Shown: positions 45,119 through 57,181, numbered from the stretch's first letter. The stretch is DNA of 64,000 nucleotides from Lutjanus erythropterus (GCA_020091685.1 CM034604.1:12174519-12238518); one strand, 5' to 3'. The notes: generated by a model from the sequence alone, not told the origin. Numbers and translations: made by a program.

Positions 45119-45215
45119 CATAGACAGTAGGATGAGTGGACAGAGCCATGGTGATGTCACCCATTGATGTGTAGACTATTGTTTTGAAGCCCCGAGTTTG
45201 GCATTTGGGGGGATG
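45119..45215. repeat. Dispersed fish repeat fragment
   Basis: CATAGACAGTAGGATGAGTG, GGTGATGTCACCCATTGATG and TTTGAAGCCCCGAGTTTGGC are consecutive phrases of a repeat I associate with many fish genomes (beginning CCATAGACTGTAT). Related to the hairpin at 30.03 kb. Confidence 0.55.
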
Positions 45216-45224
45216 CAGGGTTTA

Positions 45225-45320
45225 ACATTGGCCCTATGGCCCATGGCTACAAAAAAATTTACTCTGTGGCCACCAAATATTCCACGTATCAGACGGTAGC
45301 CTTGCCCTAAATCATACCTG
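45225..45320. repeat. Inverted counterpart of the 1.49-1.55 kb repeat
   Basis: ACTCTGTGGCCACCAAATAT and TTCCACGT are the reverse complement of 1519-1542 with few changes. GGCCCATGGCTAC phrases precede it. Probably a fragment of the same transposon family as the 1.1-1.5 kb relic. Confidence 0.55.
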
Positions 45321-45549
45321 CTTTATTTACTTTTTTACTCTAAATAAGACCATAGTTTACAAAATGAACATGTGAAGACAAAAACTAATGGTTGAAACCA
45401 GAAACCCATTATGAAGTAAACTCATTATGTTCTTTTTGCAACCCCCTCCTCCTGACCATTAGAAAGAAATCAGGCTAAAGGCACTCCTGTCTGATGGCTT
45501 CATTTTTCAGACTCAGAAACTCCATCAAATTATTCCTCTCTCTATGGCA
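45321..45549. other. Unassigned spacer
   Basis: Nothing recognised. Confidence 0.3.
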
Positions 45550-45557
45550 GCGATACA

Positions 45558-45932
45558 TAGGGTTGGGCAATTGGACCATTGATGATGCGCTGAATCCATT
45601 TTTATTAGAAAATGACTCAAAATTATTAACCTATTATCAAAATAGTTGGCTATCTGTTTAATAATCGATTAATAAACAACAATCAATTAATGGTTGCTGT
45701 TCTGTTCAGGAGCTGTGTTTCTCTGTTTAAAAAGGAAAATAGTTGTGAGAATATATAATTTCGTGACATTCTGTGAGTTTATTTTGTTTATTGGGGATAG
45801 TAAACATGCGTATGTAAGAATTTGCTGGTTGCACACATCTCCAAGCTGAGACTTGATAGGACGGAGGTGGGAGGAGAGAACGATGGGCTTACAATGATCA
45901 GTTGGAAAATTTTGTCATATCGCCCAGCCCTA
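45558..45932. mobile_element. TIR element of the TAGGGCTGGGCGATAT family
   Basis: The left end is TAGGGTTGGGCAATT. The right end, in reverse, is TAGGGCTGGGCGATATGAC. The interior has AATAATCGATTAATAAAC and ACACATCTCCAAGCTGAGAC. The right half aligns with 58.0-58.25 kb. Flanks GCGATACA and ATGATAAA agree at 5 of 8 positions, a badly decayed TSD. Confidence 0.75.
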
Positions 45933-45940
45933 ATGATAAA

Positions 45941-47275
45941 GGCCAGAGAGTGTGCACTCTGTACAGGGTTTATCTCTTGTCTGGGCTCTGGAACAGGGCT
46001 TGTATAGACATTTGGCCTTTCCTCCCTCTGAATTATGACCCGGGGCTTTTGATGGCAAGGTAGCTGCATGCACATGATGCTCTTTCCAGAGCTGCAGAGA
46101 TAAATCAACATACTGTAATGCTAAGTCCAACACTTGACAGTTATTTAGAGGGCTTTAATCTGCAAATTTGAGCTACCTGCTGAGATTATATACCTCTTAA
46201 ATACTAATGTACCTCTTGCACTTTCACAGATTTCTAGTTCAGTAACCAGTCAAACACTTAGCATGTTTTTTTGTCTCAGACCATATGCTATTTCTCAAGC
46301 TTCATGGTTCTTGTTGTACTGGGAAGACCTTCAATGAGTCGACTTTGAACCCCAATCCAATTTCTCCATGCAATTCAAAACCATAAAGAGCAATTTTTTA
46401 AAGAGTCTTTGTTTCGGTCACTGAAGAAAGGAAACAGTCTTTCTTGGATATGTTTGTACTCAAAATAGTGGATCCTTTGTTTTAAAAGACTTTCATTTGT
46501 TATGGCTTCATGTCTCTATTACTGCTGTGGAGTTGGGTAAAAATTTAGTCTTGGTTAAACTTTGCCTGTGCGTGCGAGTGTGTGTCTCTTTGTAAGTCAG
46601 CGAGTCAATGAGGAAGCTATAGGCTTAGTGTTTTAGTAGTTTTTCAGTACTGGAAAGGAGATGGAGGCAACCCCAATAATCTTGTTTGACAGTTGGGAGC
46701 AGGGGCAGCAAGGCGATGGTGTCCCACAATGCAATTGTAAAAACAAACAGCATGTGAGTGTGTGAAGAGGGGTGGGAGGCACTGTTCACCACATTCTACA
46801 TGTGTACACACTCAGACATATATATTCTACATACACAGGCAAACTCCTAACAGGTCTTGCGTGTGTCAGACTTAAATCCAGTCCAGTTCACACACTTGTA
46901 TTATGACAAGCACAACCTCTCTGCGTCCCGATTTGTCTCACTTTCTCTCTGTTGTTCTTTCAGTGCCAGCTGAGGGGTTCTAATCCTGTTAAGACCTGTC
47001 AGGACTAATACAACGACAGGTCAAACCATTACTGCTACCTATCCACCACCACCCCAAGATCAGAGGTGTTGACACAGAAGAAAAGAATGACTGTGTCTGC
47101 TTCTTTAGTAGTTACTGACTGTCAAACCATCACAAACCATTCCTAACAATACAGAAAGTGAAAAGTATGGAGTACTATGATGTCCATTTGTTCTTTATCA
47201 AGATGGCATTATGTGGCAGTTGAGATAATTTCTAATCCTGAACCATCGAACGGTTTTCAAATTAACAACCACAGT
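45941..47275. other. Unassigned sequence
   Basis: No recognised repeats. A perfect hairpin occurs at 46993-47022 (GACCTGTC / GACAGGTC, 14-base loop). A short CA patch lies near 46798-46840. Confidence 0.28.
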
Positions 47276-47312
47276 ATACACACACACACACACATATATA
47301 TGTATGTATACA
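47276..47312. repeat. CA/TA microsatellite
   Basis: TACACACACACACACACA passes into TATATATGTATGTATAC. A small compound simple repeat. Confidence 0.85.
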
Positions 47313-48552
47313 ATATGGACCAGCCATTAGAGTAAAAGGTGACTAGGTGTTGACTTTGCATGAAAAAAACAAACATGGTTTAAAAGGTATTACCTCAAAC
47401 TAATCCGCAATGTATGACACTAGTTGGTAGTGGGTAGTGTAAACGTATAAGCGTAAGATGTTGCCGTTTTATAATACTCTACCACACATAAATATTTTAA
47501 TATTTTCTTGATTTAAAAAGATAACAAATCTTTACTGAAAATAAATTTATAAAAATTAGAGAGGAGTTTTATTGTGGGCTCAAATTGATGAGTCTCTATA
47601 GTACTATGTGTTAAAAATAAAGGCCGTTTTCAACTTTGATTTCACACTTGCCTCTCTAGTGCTCAGCTTAGTGGTCAAGCTTTACCGCAGTGTGCAGCAG
47701 TGGCCCTGTTTGGCCTTACTTAACAAACCTCATTATTAGACAAGGGAATCTCTTTATGACAGCTACTTCTAACTAATGGCTCACTCTTCAGAGTGGCTGG
47801 ATACATAATGCTTTCAACAGCAGTGAACCAGCACTGCCCAGTCTTGTGCTTGTGAGCTGTTGAACAGACACAAACACACAATGTGTGTGTATGTACATGT
47901 GTTCATGTGTAAGGGTCTGCTCTGCCATTATTGGATCTGCAGGACACAGTGTGTTGACCCATGGGACGGGGTTTCACACCAAAAGCACACGCTACGACAC
48001 ACAAACGCACGCTGTGGTTTCTCCTGTGGCTGCTCAGCTCATTCAGGCTCTGACCACCATCAGTAGCCCCCCTGCCTCACTGGCTCCCCATCCCCAGGGA
48101 TCACACAGCGTCACTGGGCACTCATATCCTCGGCTGTGGGCAAAGAGCCAGCAGCTGGGGCTGAAGCTGGGGGAAATATGAAGGGCAGAGGGAGAAATCT
48201 GAGAGGAGGAAAGAAAAAAGGTAGAACTGAGGAAAGGGAAAGAGGAAAAGGTGCAGGGGAGGTTTGTGGGGGTCACCAATCACATACTTTATCATATACA
48301 GAAGTTCTAAGTGTGCCTGTCATCCAGCAGGCTGAGGTAGAGCTGAGAGCTGAAGAGTAAACGTCTGTGTGCTGGAGGAGATGAGGCGACAGAGACGTAG
48401 GCTACACTATGGCCATTATATGAAAGTTTTGGAGGCCTTTTCCTATCTTTGGTGTGATCTATTAATGTAAAGTGAATATATTAAACATAAATGTTATTAA
48501 AATCACAATACAGACATATTTTCCTGACATAAAACTTCTACCGCGATGTGTT
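47313..48552. other. Unassigned sequence with purine tract
   Basis: 48178-48272 is strongly purine-rich on the plus strand. 47880-47915 has TG-rich sequence. Frames over this region are driven by composition. No gene. Confidence 0.3.
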
Positions 48553-48960
48553 TATTAGGGCTGTCCCCTAATGATTTTTTTTTTTTTTTTGTCGAATCAG
48601 ATTTGGCTGTACAATACAAATATTCAACAATTCATTCTTAATACATGAGTATGCTTTACCAGTCAGACCTGCATTCTAACATCATTCTTTGTCATCTGGG
48701 AAGTGAAAACATCAGATTTGCACACAGTCAGAAAGAGTAAAAGTGTGTGTCCTCCTGTAGTTCGGTTATAAAATCCCTGTGCACCACAGACCTTGTCTCC
48801 CCAGCTGCTGTCCAGCATCACCTGCCCTGAAAACTCTGTCCCTCTTCACGTTGTGAATTAAGGGTTTATTTTTAATCACAAAAGTGTAAAGACTAACCAA
48901 GAATTAAGATCTGAATTAAGATGATGATGCTGATGTTAAAATTATCATTTTGTTAAGGGA
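48553..48960. mobile_element. Left part of a TIR element (TTAGGGCTGTCCCC type)
   Basis: TTAGGGCTGTCCCCTAATGA is followed by a T tract (48577-48592) and GTCGAATCAGATTTGGCTG, the start of a known fish element type. Inside, GTGAATTAAGGGTTTATTTT (48855) resembles 57.87 kb. The right terminus was not located. Confidence 0.5.
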
Positions 48961-50030
48961 ACTAGTTTGGCAAGAGCAATAAAACAGCTGTTTCTGGTTA
49001 AACAAATCACATTTCAGTTTTCAAAAAAGGTCTCTTACTGCAGGGGTGCTCTTCATAATGTTGTCAGACACTGTCAGTGGCAAAAACAAGCAACCAACCA
49101 AGGGCCACCTGTCCACAATGATGCAGCTAAAAAGTGCGACAGCTAATATAATATATATTACTTCCTCAATGAAATATTAACCCTGTGCATTTTTGTATGC
49201 TTCTATCCATTTTATCCCTTTACTATAATGCACACTGCCTTACAAAAAACAAACAAACCAAAAAAAACAAAAAACAGGCTGTTCTACTGGGAGAATCTCA
49301 GTCAACTGAAGGCAGTCCAACTGATGTATCTAATCATTTGACTTTCAGGGGGTAGCTCTTGTGTTTATTGATCTATTTTAGCCACCATGAAATGTGCTTG
49401 GTATTATTCTAGCAAAATGTCTGTGATTCAGCACTGTCCACTATTGTTCTGGGCTTCCATCAAGGAAAAGAAAAAGCTGTGTCATCATGGGGGAGGTGGC
49501 AGAGGGGAGGGGAGGTAGTGAAGTGGGAAATCTGGCTGGTTCCCAGGCGTGCCCTCTAGGCCTGTTAATGCCTTCTTTTCCAGGACACACATCAGCACAA
49601 TTTGGGTGTGAGAACAGAGGGAGAGGAGGAGGCAAAGAAGGGACAGAGAAAGGGAGACATTGAGAAAGAAAACGATGGAAGGATAGCAATAAGGGTGAGG
49701 AGATCAGAGAAAGAGAACCATGCTCAGCAACAAGTCTGACTTCCCCAGCATCCTATTCTGAGTTCAGGCCCTGCCAGCCCCACATAAACACGGTGAACCT
49801 GTGGAAAGTTTCACTCCTCTCTGGAGGGTCCCCTTCTCTCCTCGCTCTTTTTATTTCTGTCTATCTAGCCCTCGACTTTCTTTTCTTGTTTTAGGAAAAT
49901 TCCGCTGGTGGTAATGGTGTGCGCCCCTGCAGCCTTAACGTCTTCCATGTGACCATCACGGAGGCAAATTTCCAGTTTGTGTTTGTTTTAGGCAAACAGA
50001 TCAGTTGCCACTTCATCCATCTAGTTTACC
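48961..50030. other. Unassigned sequence with purine tract
   Basis: 49605-49725 is purine-rich. An A-rich AAACAAACAAACC-like run lies at 49247-49275. No gene recognised. Confidence 0.28.
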
Positions 50031-51640
50031 TCTCTGTCCTGGAAGTTGATGTTCTACCAGACGCTCGCGTGGGCGTATGAGCTCTGAAAGTTAGCCACAC
50101 CTCAGCCCCAAAAAATCCCCACCCCCACCCAGTCACCTCACTCCCTGAGCTGCATTTTATTTTCAACATCATGTGACAAACTCTTTGATATCAGGCTTGA
50201 GGCCAAGAGGGAATGCTAGACGGAGACAGAGAGAGACATTTGCATAGGCTTGTTAAAAGTCACCAATTAGGAAAAAGGCCTCACACATAGTGGCTTGGGC
50301 TTTGCCAGAGCATAAACTCAAATCAGTGCAACATCACCATCTGCAGGAGAGCAGCAGGATGAAAATCAACAAAACACATATGAGTGACACCAAAGCAATA
50401 CAATTACTCCTACATGAAGAGTAATATTATATATTTTTTAATATATATCAGCAGTCTCTAGTTTAGTCCTGATACCGCAGCTTAAGAAAAAGTCAACATA
50501 AATGTCTTGCTTCTTGGCCTCCTCAGCTGCAGGTGGCGCTCTGATTCCACTCCTTGTTGATGACTGCGGTAAGAGCTGGATGATGGCCTTGTTTGTTTAG
50601 CCAACAGTGTTGACGCCCACCCACAGGTGCCAAAGGTATAGTGAGTACCGTGCCAGCTGTTTGCAAGCCACAGCAGCCCCCGCACTGCTGGCTTCACCCT
50701 GCTTGACTGCCTGATCTCACAGGAAGAGAGGAAGTGGTTGAGTTACCCAGCAGCAAATTTGAGGTTTATAAAGGGAGAAAGCCGTAAAAAAAATCCAAGT
50801 GCAGTTTCCTATAACTCAGCAGCTAGCCAGAGTGAGGTACTCTGTCCTGATCAATGATTCTGTCATTGTCATTACTCAGTGTTAGGATTGCTCTCAACAC
50901 ACAGTCAGAGATAACGGAAAGGAAATGTAAAACACTGCCATTTTTAGTGCCATGATTTAGCAGTGTACTTAAATAGAGAGACGAAAGACAGGTGCTCCAA
51001 TTTCATGGAAGCTTGATTGCCTTGTAAAGTTAGATTCATTACACTATTAATCTGTTGTTACCTGTGCCACACCAGGGAACCACCCACAGCGACCACAAGC
51101 AGGCCAGTAATTGAAAAATGTTGCTCAGGATATCAGTCATTGCCATGGCAACACAGTTTAACTGCAGGGGGAAATACCATTGCATTTTCTCATGATAACA
51201 AAGCTGCATTTTACTTGAGATGTGAAATCGGTTAGGCATGTCTAGCATTTGGATTTCATGAAGGCTTACCTTAGCATGGTCCTGTCTTTGCCAAGAAGTA
51301 ATGGGAAGAGGGGGTAAGGTAGAGAGAGCTGGCAGCATTGCTTGGCTTGTTATTACCAGTACAACGAAGCTCAGTTCACACTCAGCTGTGGCATATTTGG
51401 AAAACTTCAAGCAAAGCGGCGAGAAGAGAAAAAAAAAGCCTTTTAAATCAGTTCCACTCTCCAGTAAATTACAACCCTGCATTTTTAATTTCCTCTCTCC
51501 ATACAATGTTATTCATTGGCATCCAAGCCAAACATGGGCCCCTGCAGCCTGCATAGCTCTGCAGGACAAACTGTCCTCTCATGTAGTCGCTACCTGTCAG
51601 GAGCACAGGGGCGTGACTGAAAAAATGCATTCCTTGATGT
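50031..51640. other. Repeat-poor sequence, weak regulatory candidate
   Basis: 51000-51300 is complex and repeat-free (ATTACACTATTAATCTGTTG, GTCATTGCCATGGCAACAC). The 155-codon minus frame 51506-51039 overlaps a 113-codon plus frame and neither shows a domain. I see no splice-supported exon. Confidence 0.27.
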
Positions 51641-52350
51641 AGAACTGAGAAGTGTGTGAGGTGGATGAAAAAGTGGAAAAAAGAACAAATAATAGCTAAA
51701 CCACTGTTGAGTGTAGATTTAATCTACCAAAACGGTTACAAGAGTTTAAATCATAAGTGGTTTGAGATTTGGTTTGAGTCTTAATCTGATCACTGATAGC
51801 AGTCATTGGCAATTATCTTAATATGTTTGACCAAATGAATACTGTGGTCAAGTGGTGTCTGGCAGCTTTTAAGAAGGTCCTGACATGCAGCAAAATGGGA
51901 CTCTAAGTTCAAATGCACCAGAAGTCAACAACAACATATTGAAGATACACACTGCTGCCATGTCAAATACTGAATATATGGACTTTGCATACCAATATTT
52001 CATGGCAATAATATAGCAATTACACGCTAAGAAGAGAATGTGCATACCCAAACATGCTTAGTCCATGCCTCAGGAAACTGTCTAAGCTCCACTAACCACT
52101 ATAAAGAGACAGACTTGGCTGCTGAAATAACATTAAGAGCCTGTTACTATAATAGCAAAGCCTCATTTGTTAGCATTACATATCTAAATACCATCTGAAA
52201 ACCATGGCTCATTCTGATTAAGCAAGGTCTTGTAACAGTGTAACATTTCAAACAGTTTTCATATCCACTGCAGTGTGTAGGTCCCATTACCGTATATCTC
52301 CTGTTTGCAACAAAGCGACCTTCCAGTCTGGAGTTAAATTTCATGCCGCA
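51641..52350. other. Unassigned AT-rich sequence
   Basis: No recognised feature up to the TSD at 52351. Confidence 0.3.
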
Positions 52351-52693
52351 CTGAGCAGCAGTGGTGGAAAGAGTAATGAAAAATTTGTACAAAGTACAAG
52401 TACTGTTTCATTCTTGAAATAGTACTCAACTGCAATTAAAACTACCGGTGTTAAGTAAAGATAGAGAGTATTCTTCTCAAAAACTAAAATAACTATGAGT
52501 ATTGGTTACTTTTTAACCATTAATGATTAATGACTTATCAATAGCAGGCATTAAATTGAAAGGGGTTTCTGTTTCTCCAAATATTCAGTCTAAATGACTT
52601 CCCACTCCTGCACTGTTCTGCTCAGTGGTCACGGTCATCTCTCCAATCAAACGTGTGCCTACTGCAGAGGGTTTATTTCTATCCTTATGTCGT

Positions 52694-52741
52694 GATTCTA
52701 GCACTGCAACTAAAGATGATTCTAGCACTGCAACTAAAGAT
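52694..52741 (+). repeat. Perfect 24-base tandem duplication
   Basis: The 24-base unit at 52694-52717, starting GATTCTAGCACTGCAAC, is repeated without change at 52718-52741. It lies at the left terminus of the nested family A element, so the terminus appears twice. Confidence 0.95.
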
Positions 52742-53034
52742 AATTCTGATTATCAATTAAACATTTTCTCAATTAATCAAGCAGTTGTTTGGTCCATGAA
52801 ATGTCAGAAAACTGTGAAAAATGTTGATCACTGTTTCCCAAAGCCCAGGATGATGTTCTCAAATGTCTAGTTTTATCCATACCCAAAAGACATATAGTAA
52901 AAAATATTCATATTTGCAAAGCTGTATTCAGAGAATATTGATATTTTTTTCTTTGAAAATGTCTCAAAATAATTAATCAGTTGGCAAAGTAGTTTGCAAT
53001 TAATTTAATAATTGACAACTAATCGTTGCAGCTC
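52699..53034 (+). mobile_element. Family A element nested in the 52.36-53.59 kb element
   Basis: The left end TAGCACTGCAACTAAAG and the right end read in reverse, GAGCTGCAACGATTAGTTG, are the family's inverted ends. Landmarks in order: TTTGGTCCATGAAATGTCAG, TTTCCCAAAGCCCAGGATGA, TATTCATATTTGCAAAGCTG and GGCAAAGTAGTTTGCAATTA. The orientation is opposite to the 18.3 and 27.1 kb copies. No clean TSD, partly because of the terminal duplication. Confidence 0.78.
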
Positions 53035-53092
53035 AACATGGCTCTTAATGTCCTGTTATTGACCACAAAAATGCAGATGAAAGGTTTAAATA

Positions 53093-53418
53093 TTAAAGCT
53101 ACTACAAGGAGTTTTTAACTGGTTATGAAACAGTCTCAATGTATCCCTGATGCCTCTATAAGACATACATAAGTTAATGAGACCTTCAGTAAGAAGATTG
53201 GCTATTTCTATATCGTTACTGTTACTGCTTGCCACCAGGTTGGATTCTCCTTGAAATGTGCCTGCATTTACATTTTTGCTTTTTACTGTGTTAAAGTTAC
53301 AGTGACTAGCACATTATCCAGTTAAAATGACACAGGAGGAGATTTTTACTCAGATAATTTTATTATTGACATTATATGAATATTGACAAAATATGAAAGT
53401 TCCTTGTAGTAGCTTTAA
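53093..53418 (+). mobile_element. Family C MITE with perfect 18-bp ends at TTAA (copy 3)
   Basis: Both ends read inward as TTAAAGCTACTACAAGGA, identical over 18 bases including TTAA. A TTAA target is the habit of piggyBac-type elements, so a piggyBac-like origin is possible. Related copies are at 16.45 and 37.77 kb. 326 bp, no coding region. Confidence 0.85.
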
Positions 53419-53599
53419 TTCAAGTAATACTCAGTACTCAATACTGATTTTAAAAGTAACTAAGTAGCTTACATAGTGTAATGTGTACTTAAGTATGAGT
53501 AAAATTACAGACTTGAAAATACTCTTAAAAGTACTCCAAACAATGACAAAATTAGAATAATTTGAGTTGTAATCAGTTACTTCCACCCCTGCTGAGCAG

Positions 53600-54961
53600 A
53601 TGTATTATCAAGTCTAAAAAGGATTTTGTTTGTTTTGTTAGATTAGTTTTTGACTTGAATGTTTCAAGTTGTTGCATTAGTATTATGTATGGGCAATATC
53701 ATTTAAAACATATTTTACCGTCACAGTATATCTGCTTTTGTCATCAGGTCTGAATACTGTAGGACTGCTTGACAGAGATGTCGAACAGGTTTCAAACATG
53801 AAAGAGGATATGAGATTGCATTGAGTACGCCAGATTGCCAAGACAAGGTTCTGCTAATTCAGCTGTTTCTGTGCCACACAAGGCGAAGGATAAGGCACCT
53901 GGCTTTTGCTTAGACAGGCCTTGCATGTCTATGTAATCCAGAGAGACAGCGAGGGCAGGGCTCGAACTTCTCGTTAGATTTAGCCCAGAACACAACAACA
54001 TAATCATGTCATTACCCTTGGGCCATTCTGCCACATTGTTGTTGCGGGTGGGAGACACTGGATTTGATTTCAGCAGACTTAGCTGACCTCTGCTTCATGG
54101 CCCACCAGAAAAGGGGAACTACAGCAGGCCGTCCTCCACGCTGGCACTCAGCCTAGCCAAACATTTTAACTTTCATAGACAAAAACAAAACTGTTTCGCC
54201 TTTCTTTCCCCCCATTTCTCCCAGTTCTAAAATATTTTTTTATAAAGCATTGAGAAGACATGTTTCTGCTAACTTTCTGGTCTTGAAATTTTGTGCTGCT
54301 GTTGCAAAATTCTGCCAGAATTCCTCCGCACACCCCCTCCATCTTTCTGCTCCAATGTTGATTATTTTGCTTTTTGTCTTTTCTTTCCTCCTAAATGTGT
54401 TATTCATCCTGTTCCGTGTGTCTCCAGGCACACTTCAGAACTGGATATAAAATAAACAGACACGTTTTCACCCCTGTTGCTAGGCCTTGACTGCATATAC
54501 CTGTAACAATAAACAGCTGGGTTTCTGGGCTTGTTTATACTCATCTCTAGCCGCTTGAGGACAGAGGCACAACAGGAACTAGACTGTGTGTATGGATTTT
54601 CTCGGCAGACGCCCACTACGAAGCATAGGGTTGGTCGACGCTACTAGACCATGATAGAGCGGAGGCTGCTGGCAGGTAGTGTGCACTCTGTCTGGCAGAG
54701 CTGAGGTTTACCTTGGAGTGACACCAACCATCTGCATGCTATAAGGACTAAATTGCCAGCTTGATGTCCAGCAAGCGAGACAAAACCGTTCCACATACAT
54801 GAGAGTGTGTGAGTTTGTGTGACTTTGTGTATGTATGTGTATAGCTGTACATGAGAACCAGACAGAAACACAAAAATGGAGCAGAGACAGTCATTGCTGT
54901 AAAGTAGACATCTCATTCAGTAAATCTATGTGTAAATTTTTGTCATTTTCCATTTTAATAG
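53600..54961. other. Repeat-poor unassigned sequence
   Basis: 53745-54160 is complex and repeat-free and could be regulatory. 54180-54460 is pyrimidine-rich and 54795-54845 TG-rich. No gene recognised. Confidence 0.27.
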
Positions 54962-55110
54962 CTTGTTTTTACAAGTTCCAGTGTGTAAGATTTATGGGGA
55001 TTTATTTGCAGAATAGGACAGAAATGGAAGATAATATTCATATCTTTTCATTAGTATATTGTTTCGATACACTGGAATTATATCTACAGAGTCTGCAGTA
55101 CTGTTTCTGG
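54962..55110 (+). repeat. Fragment of fish CCAGTGTGTAAGATTTA repeat
   Basis: AAGTTCCAGTGTGTAAGATT, GGGGATTTATTTGCAGAAT and GAAGATAATATTCATATC are ordered landmarks of the left part of a common fish element related to the 59.94-60.29 kb copy. The rest is missing or unrecognisable. Confidence 0.55.
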
Positions 55111-55799
55111 TTTGTAGGTTTGTCTTAGTTTAGTTAAGTTTTGTGTGAAATTGCTGAGCAAACTACATGTTTGTCATATACAATATACATCATCAACACC
55201 AATACTGTTGTCTTTTTTAACTTTATCTTACCTGAAGTATTTTATCCAGCAAACGTTGGTCCTTTAATTAGGCGTGAAGCAAAAGAATGAGCAAGACCTC
55301 GTGTTCATGTGACTACGTCCAGGTACAAAAGCAGACAGGCATTATAGCTTCAGTTAATGTTAGCTTTTGGAGGGGAGAATGTCATGTTGTCACTTACACT
55401 TACATGTCAGTCAAAAACTATTTGTCTGTTAGCTAATGAGCAACTACTCAAAACTGTAACTACATTTTGGGGCTACTGCAGCTATGGAGATACCTTATTG
55501 AGGCTACAAGAACTGGTTTTATATTGGCCAGCTAATACTTTTTCTTCCAAAATTTGCAACACCATTTAAAATAGTTGATGTCGAAGGTAACATTAAAGAG
55601 GAAGAAAGTCTTCTCCTTTTCAGTAACACACATCTAGTGAAACCAGTTCCACTAGATCTAACTCAAGTTATTTACTTGAAGTACTCTAAGTATATGGTTA
55701 GCTCACTTTATGTCACAAAGTAAATGGCACGGTTAATATAGGTTTTAACATGTCCTTTAACTTAAATTATTTATTGACATACTGCTATTGATGGTGGGT
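55111..55799. other. Unassigned AT-rich sequence
   Basis: Possibly more body sequence of fish repeats (GTTAGCTTTTGGAGGGGAG; GCTACTGCAGCTATGGAG) but without identifiable ends. Confidence 0.28.
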
Positions 55800-55972
55800 G
55801 TTCATGTATTGATGTTTTTTGGAATTATTTTAATTGTTTTACTGTTTTGTATTATTCTGTGATTTTAAAATGTATTGTTTGTAACCAGGGAACCATCGAA
55901 AAAGAGACCTCGGTCTCAATGGGTTTTCCTGGCTAAATGAAGGTTAACAACAATAATCATAATAATAAAAAT
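55800..55972 (+). mobile_element. 3' end of a non-LTR retrotransposon (LINE)
   Basis: ACCAGGGAACCATCGAAAAA leads into GAGACCTCGGTCTC, a perfect short palindrome, then AATGGG, CCTGGCTAAATGAAGGTTAA and an irregular AATAATAATAAAA tail. This order (stem-loop, CTGGTTAAATAAAGGTTA-like end, simple-repeat tail) is the 3' terminus of fish LINEs. Only the tail is present, as usual for 5'-truncated insertions. Clade not determined. Confidence 0.75.
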
Positions 55973-57173
55973 GAAGGGCTGTGACCATAACTGTGGAGAA
56001 AAGACAGTAAACAATGCATAAAAATGCCTGATTATTTACAGTAGATGTGTCTAGCATTGCCATGGTGCAATTAACAGGTCCTGAGCTAAAAATTAAAACA
56101 TGTTGTAGGTAACTACTGTGGGACATCCGTTAACCACTTGCTCAAACAATAAAACCAGCTTTATGTCACTGACCTTTTTCACATGATGTGTCTTGCATCA
56201 GGCTGAGGCACAGGCGATATGCTGTTTGGAGTCCAGATCCCCTCCTTTGTTCTGTTCCATTGTGTTTTCTGCTGATCATCTCTGTACAAATAAAGCAAAT
56301 ATGTCATGAAAGAATAATTAAGTACAAACAAGGGCAAGGAAGTCTACAAACTGACAAAGGAGCATTATAATGAGGCAACCGTGAGAATTGGTGATTGTGC
56401 TATAAAGTGTATAGTTGTATCAAATTTACTAAATCTAGTTGAAATTATGGGTTGGCCCACACACAACCATCATGGTTAAGTCAGGTATGCAGTGAAAGTT
56501 TCATAAATAATCTTTCCAGCGTCTCAAGATACAACATGCCGGACAGATGCCTTAAATTCAGCTGACAAGAAAATTAAAAGCCTTCATTACCCTTAAGTCA
56601 TCTAGGGGAAACAAACTTTAACAACTCACACAATCACAGTATGAATGTAGTCTGGCCAATCCCCAGCCAACTCTGGCGGTTCTGATTGGTTTTCCAGAAG
56701 GATGTGGGACTCACAAGTGTGGCAGCTGCTTAAAATAAAGTGACAATTTTTAATGGGGTTTCAAACCTCAGCGAGTCACTGCATCCTGCCAAGCCCCTAA
56801 CGATGGCATACGTCCAAACCCCGGTTTTATCGAACAGGACATGGAGGAGTGAGCTTGTTCTCCTAGCTCAGTGCCATTAGGACGCCTGAATGCAGTCAAC
56901 CATTTTCAAGACTTGCGTTTCCCATCAGCAGGAGCTTTTTATATGTGCCATACGTGCCCATACACTAACATACGTTTTTGAGGTAAATGCTCTCCTGACA
57001 ATCAATGGCACCAGAAAATCCTGTAAAGCTGAGTTAAACCTAATAGGGTCAAGTCAATTTGTGAGGTCTTAGCAAAGCTGTTTTCATGATGATAATAAAA
57101 TCCTAATGAAAAACATGCTCTTAAGGTTTTCACTTAATATGTGACCGGGGAGCAATGTGTGCGATATCACTTC
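55973..57173. promoter_or_regulatory. Repeat-free block, candidate conserved non-coding DNA
   Basis: 56450-56640 and 56720-57150 are complex, repeat-free stretches, with GGCATACGTCCAAACCCCGG, AATCAATGGCACCAG and GTCAAGTCAATTTGTGAG. No frame beyond 60 codons. The block ends exactly at the TSD of the next transposon. Confidence 0.32.
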
Positions 57174-57181
57174 ATCTCTTT

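Larger units (their letters stand above)
52359..53591. mobile_element. hAT-like element with exact 8-bp TSD, hosting two further elements
   Basis: CTGAGCAG occurs at 52351-52358 and 53592-53599. The left end is CAGTGGTGGAAAGAGTAA. The right end, in reverse, is CAGGGGTGGAAGTAACTGA. The sub-terminal ACAAAGTACAAGTACTG and AGTACTCAATACTG / GTACTTAAGTATGAGT phrases belong to an abundant teleost family. Its body is interrupted by a family A copy (about 52699-53034) and a family C copy (53093-53418). The host itself is about 570 bases long once these are set aside. No transposase. Confidence 0.92.

Noticed and set aside
46993-47022. Perfect 8-bp hairpin suggested as terminator or RNA element
   Set aside because: Short stems of this size are expected by chance. 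Bacterial-type terminators are not relevant in vertebrate DNA, and nothing else supports an RNA gene.
51039-51506. 155-codon minus-strand frame
   Set aside because: Overlapped by a 113-codon plus frame. No motif, and the sequence texture is non-coding.
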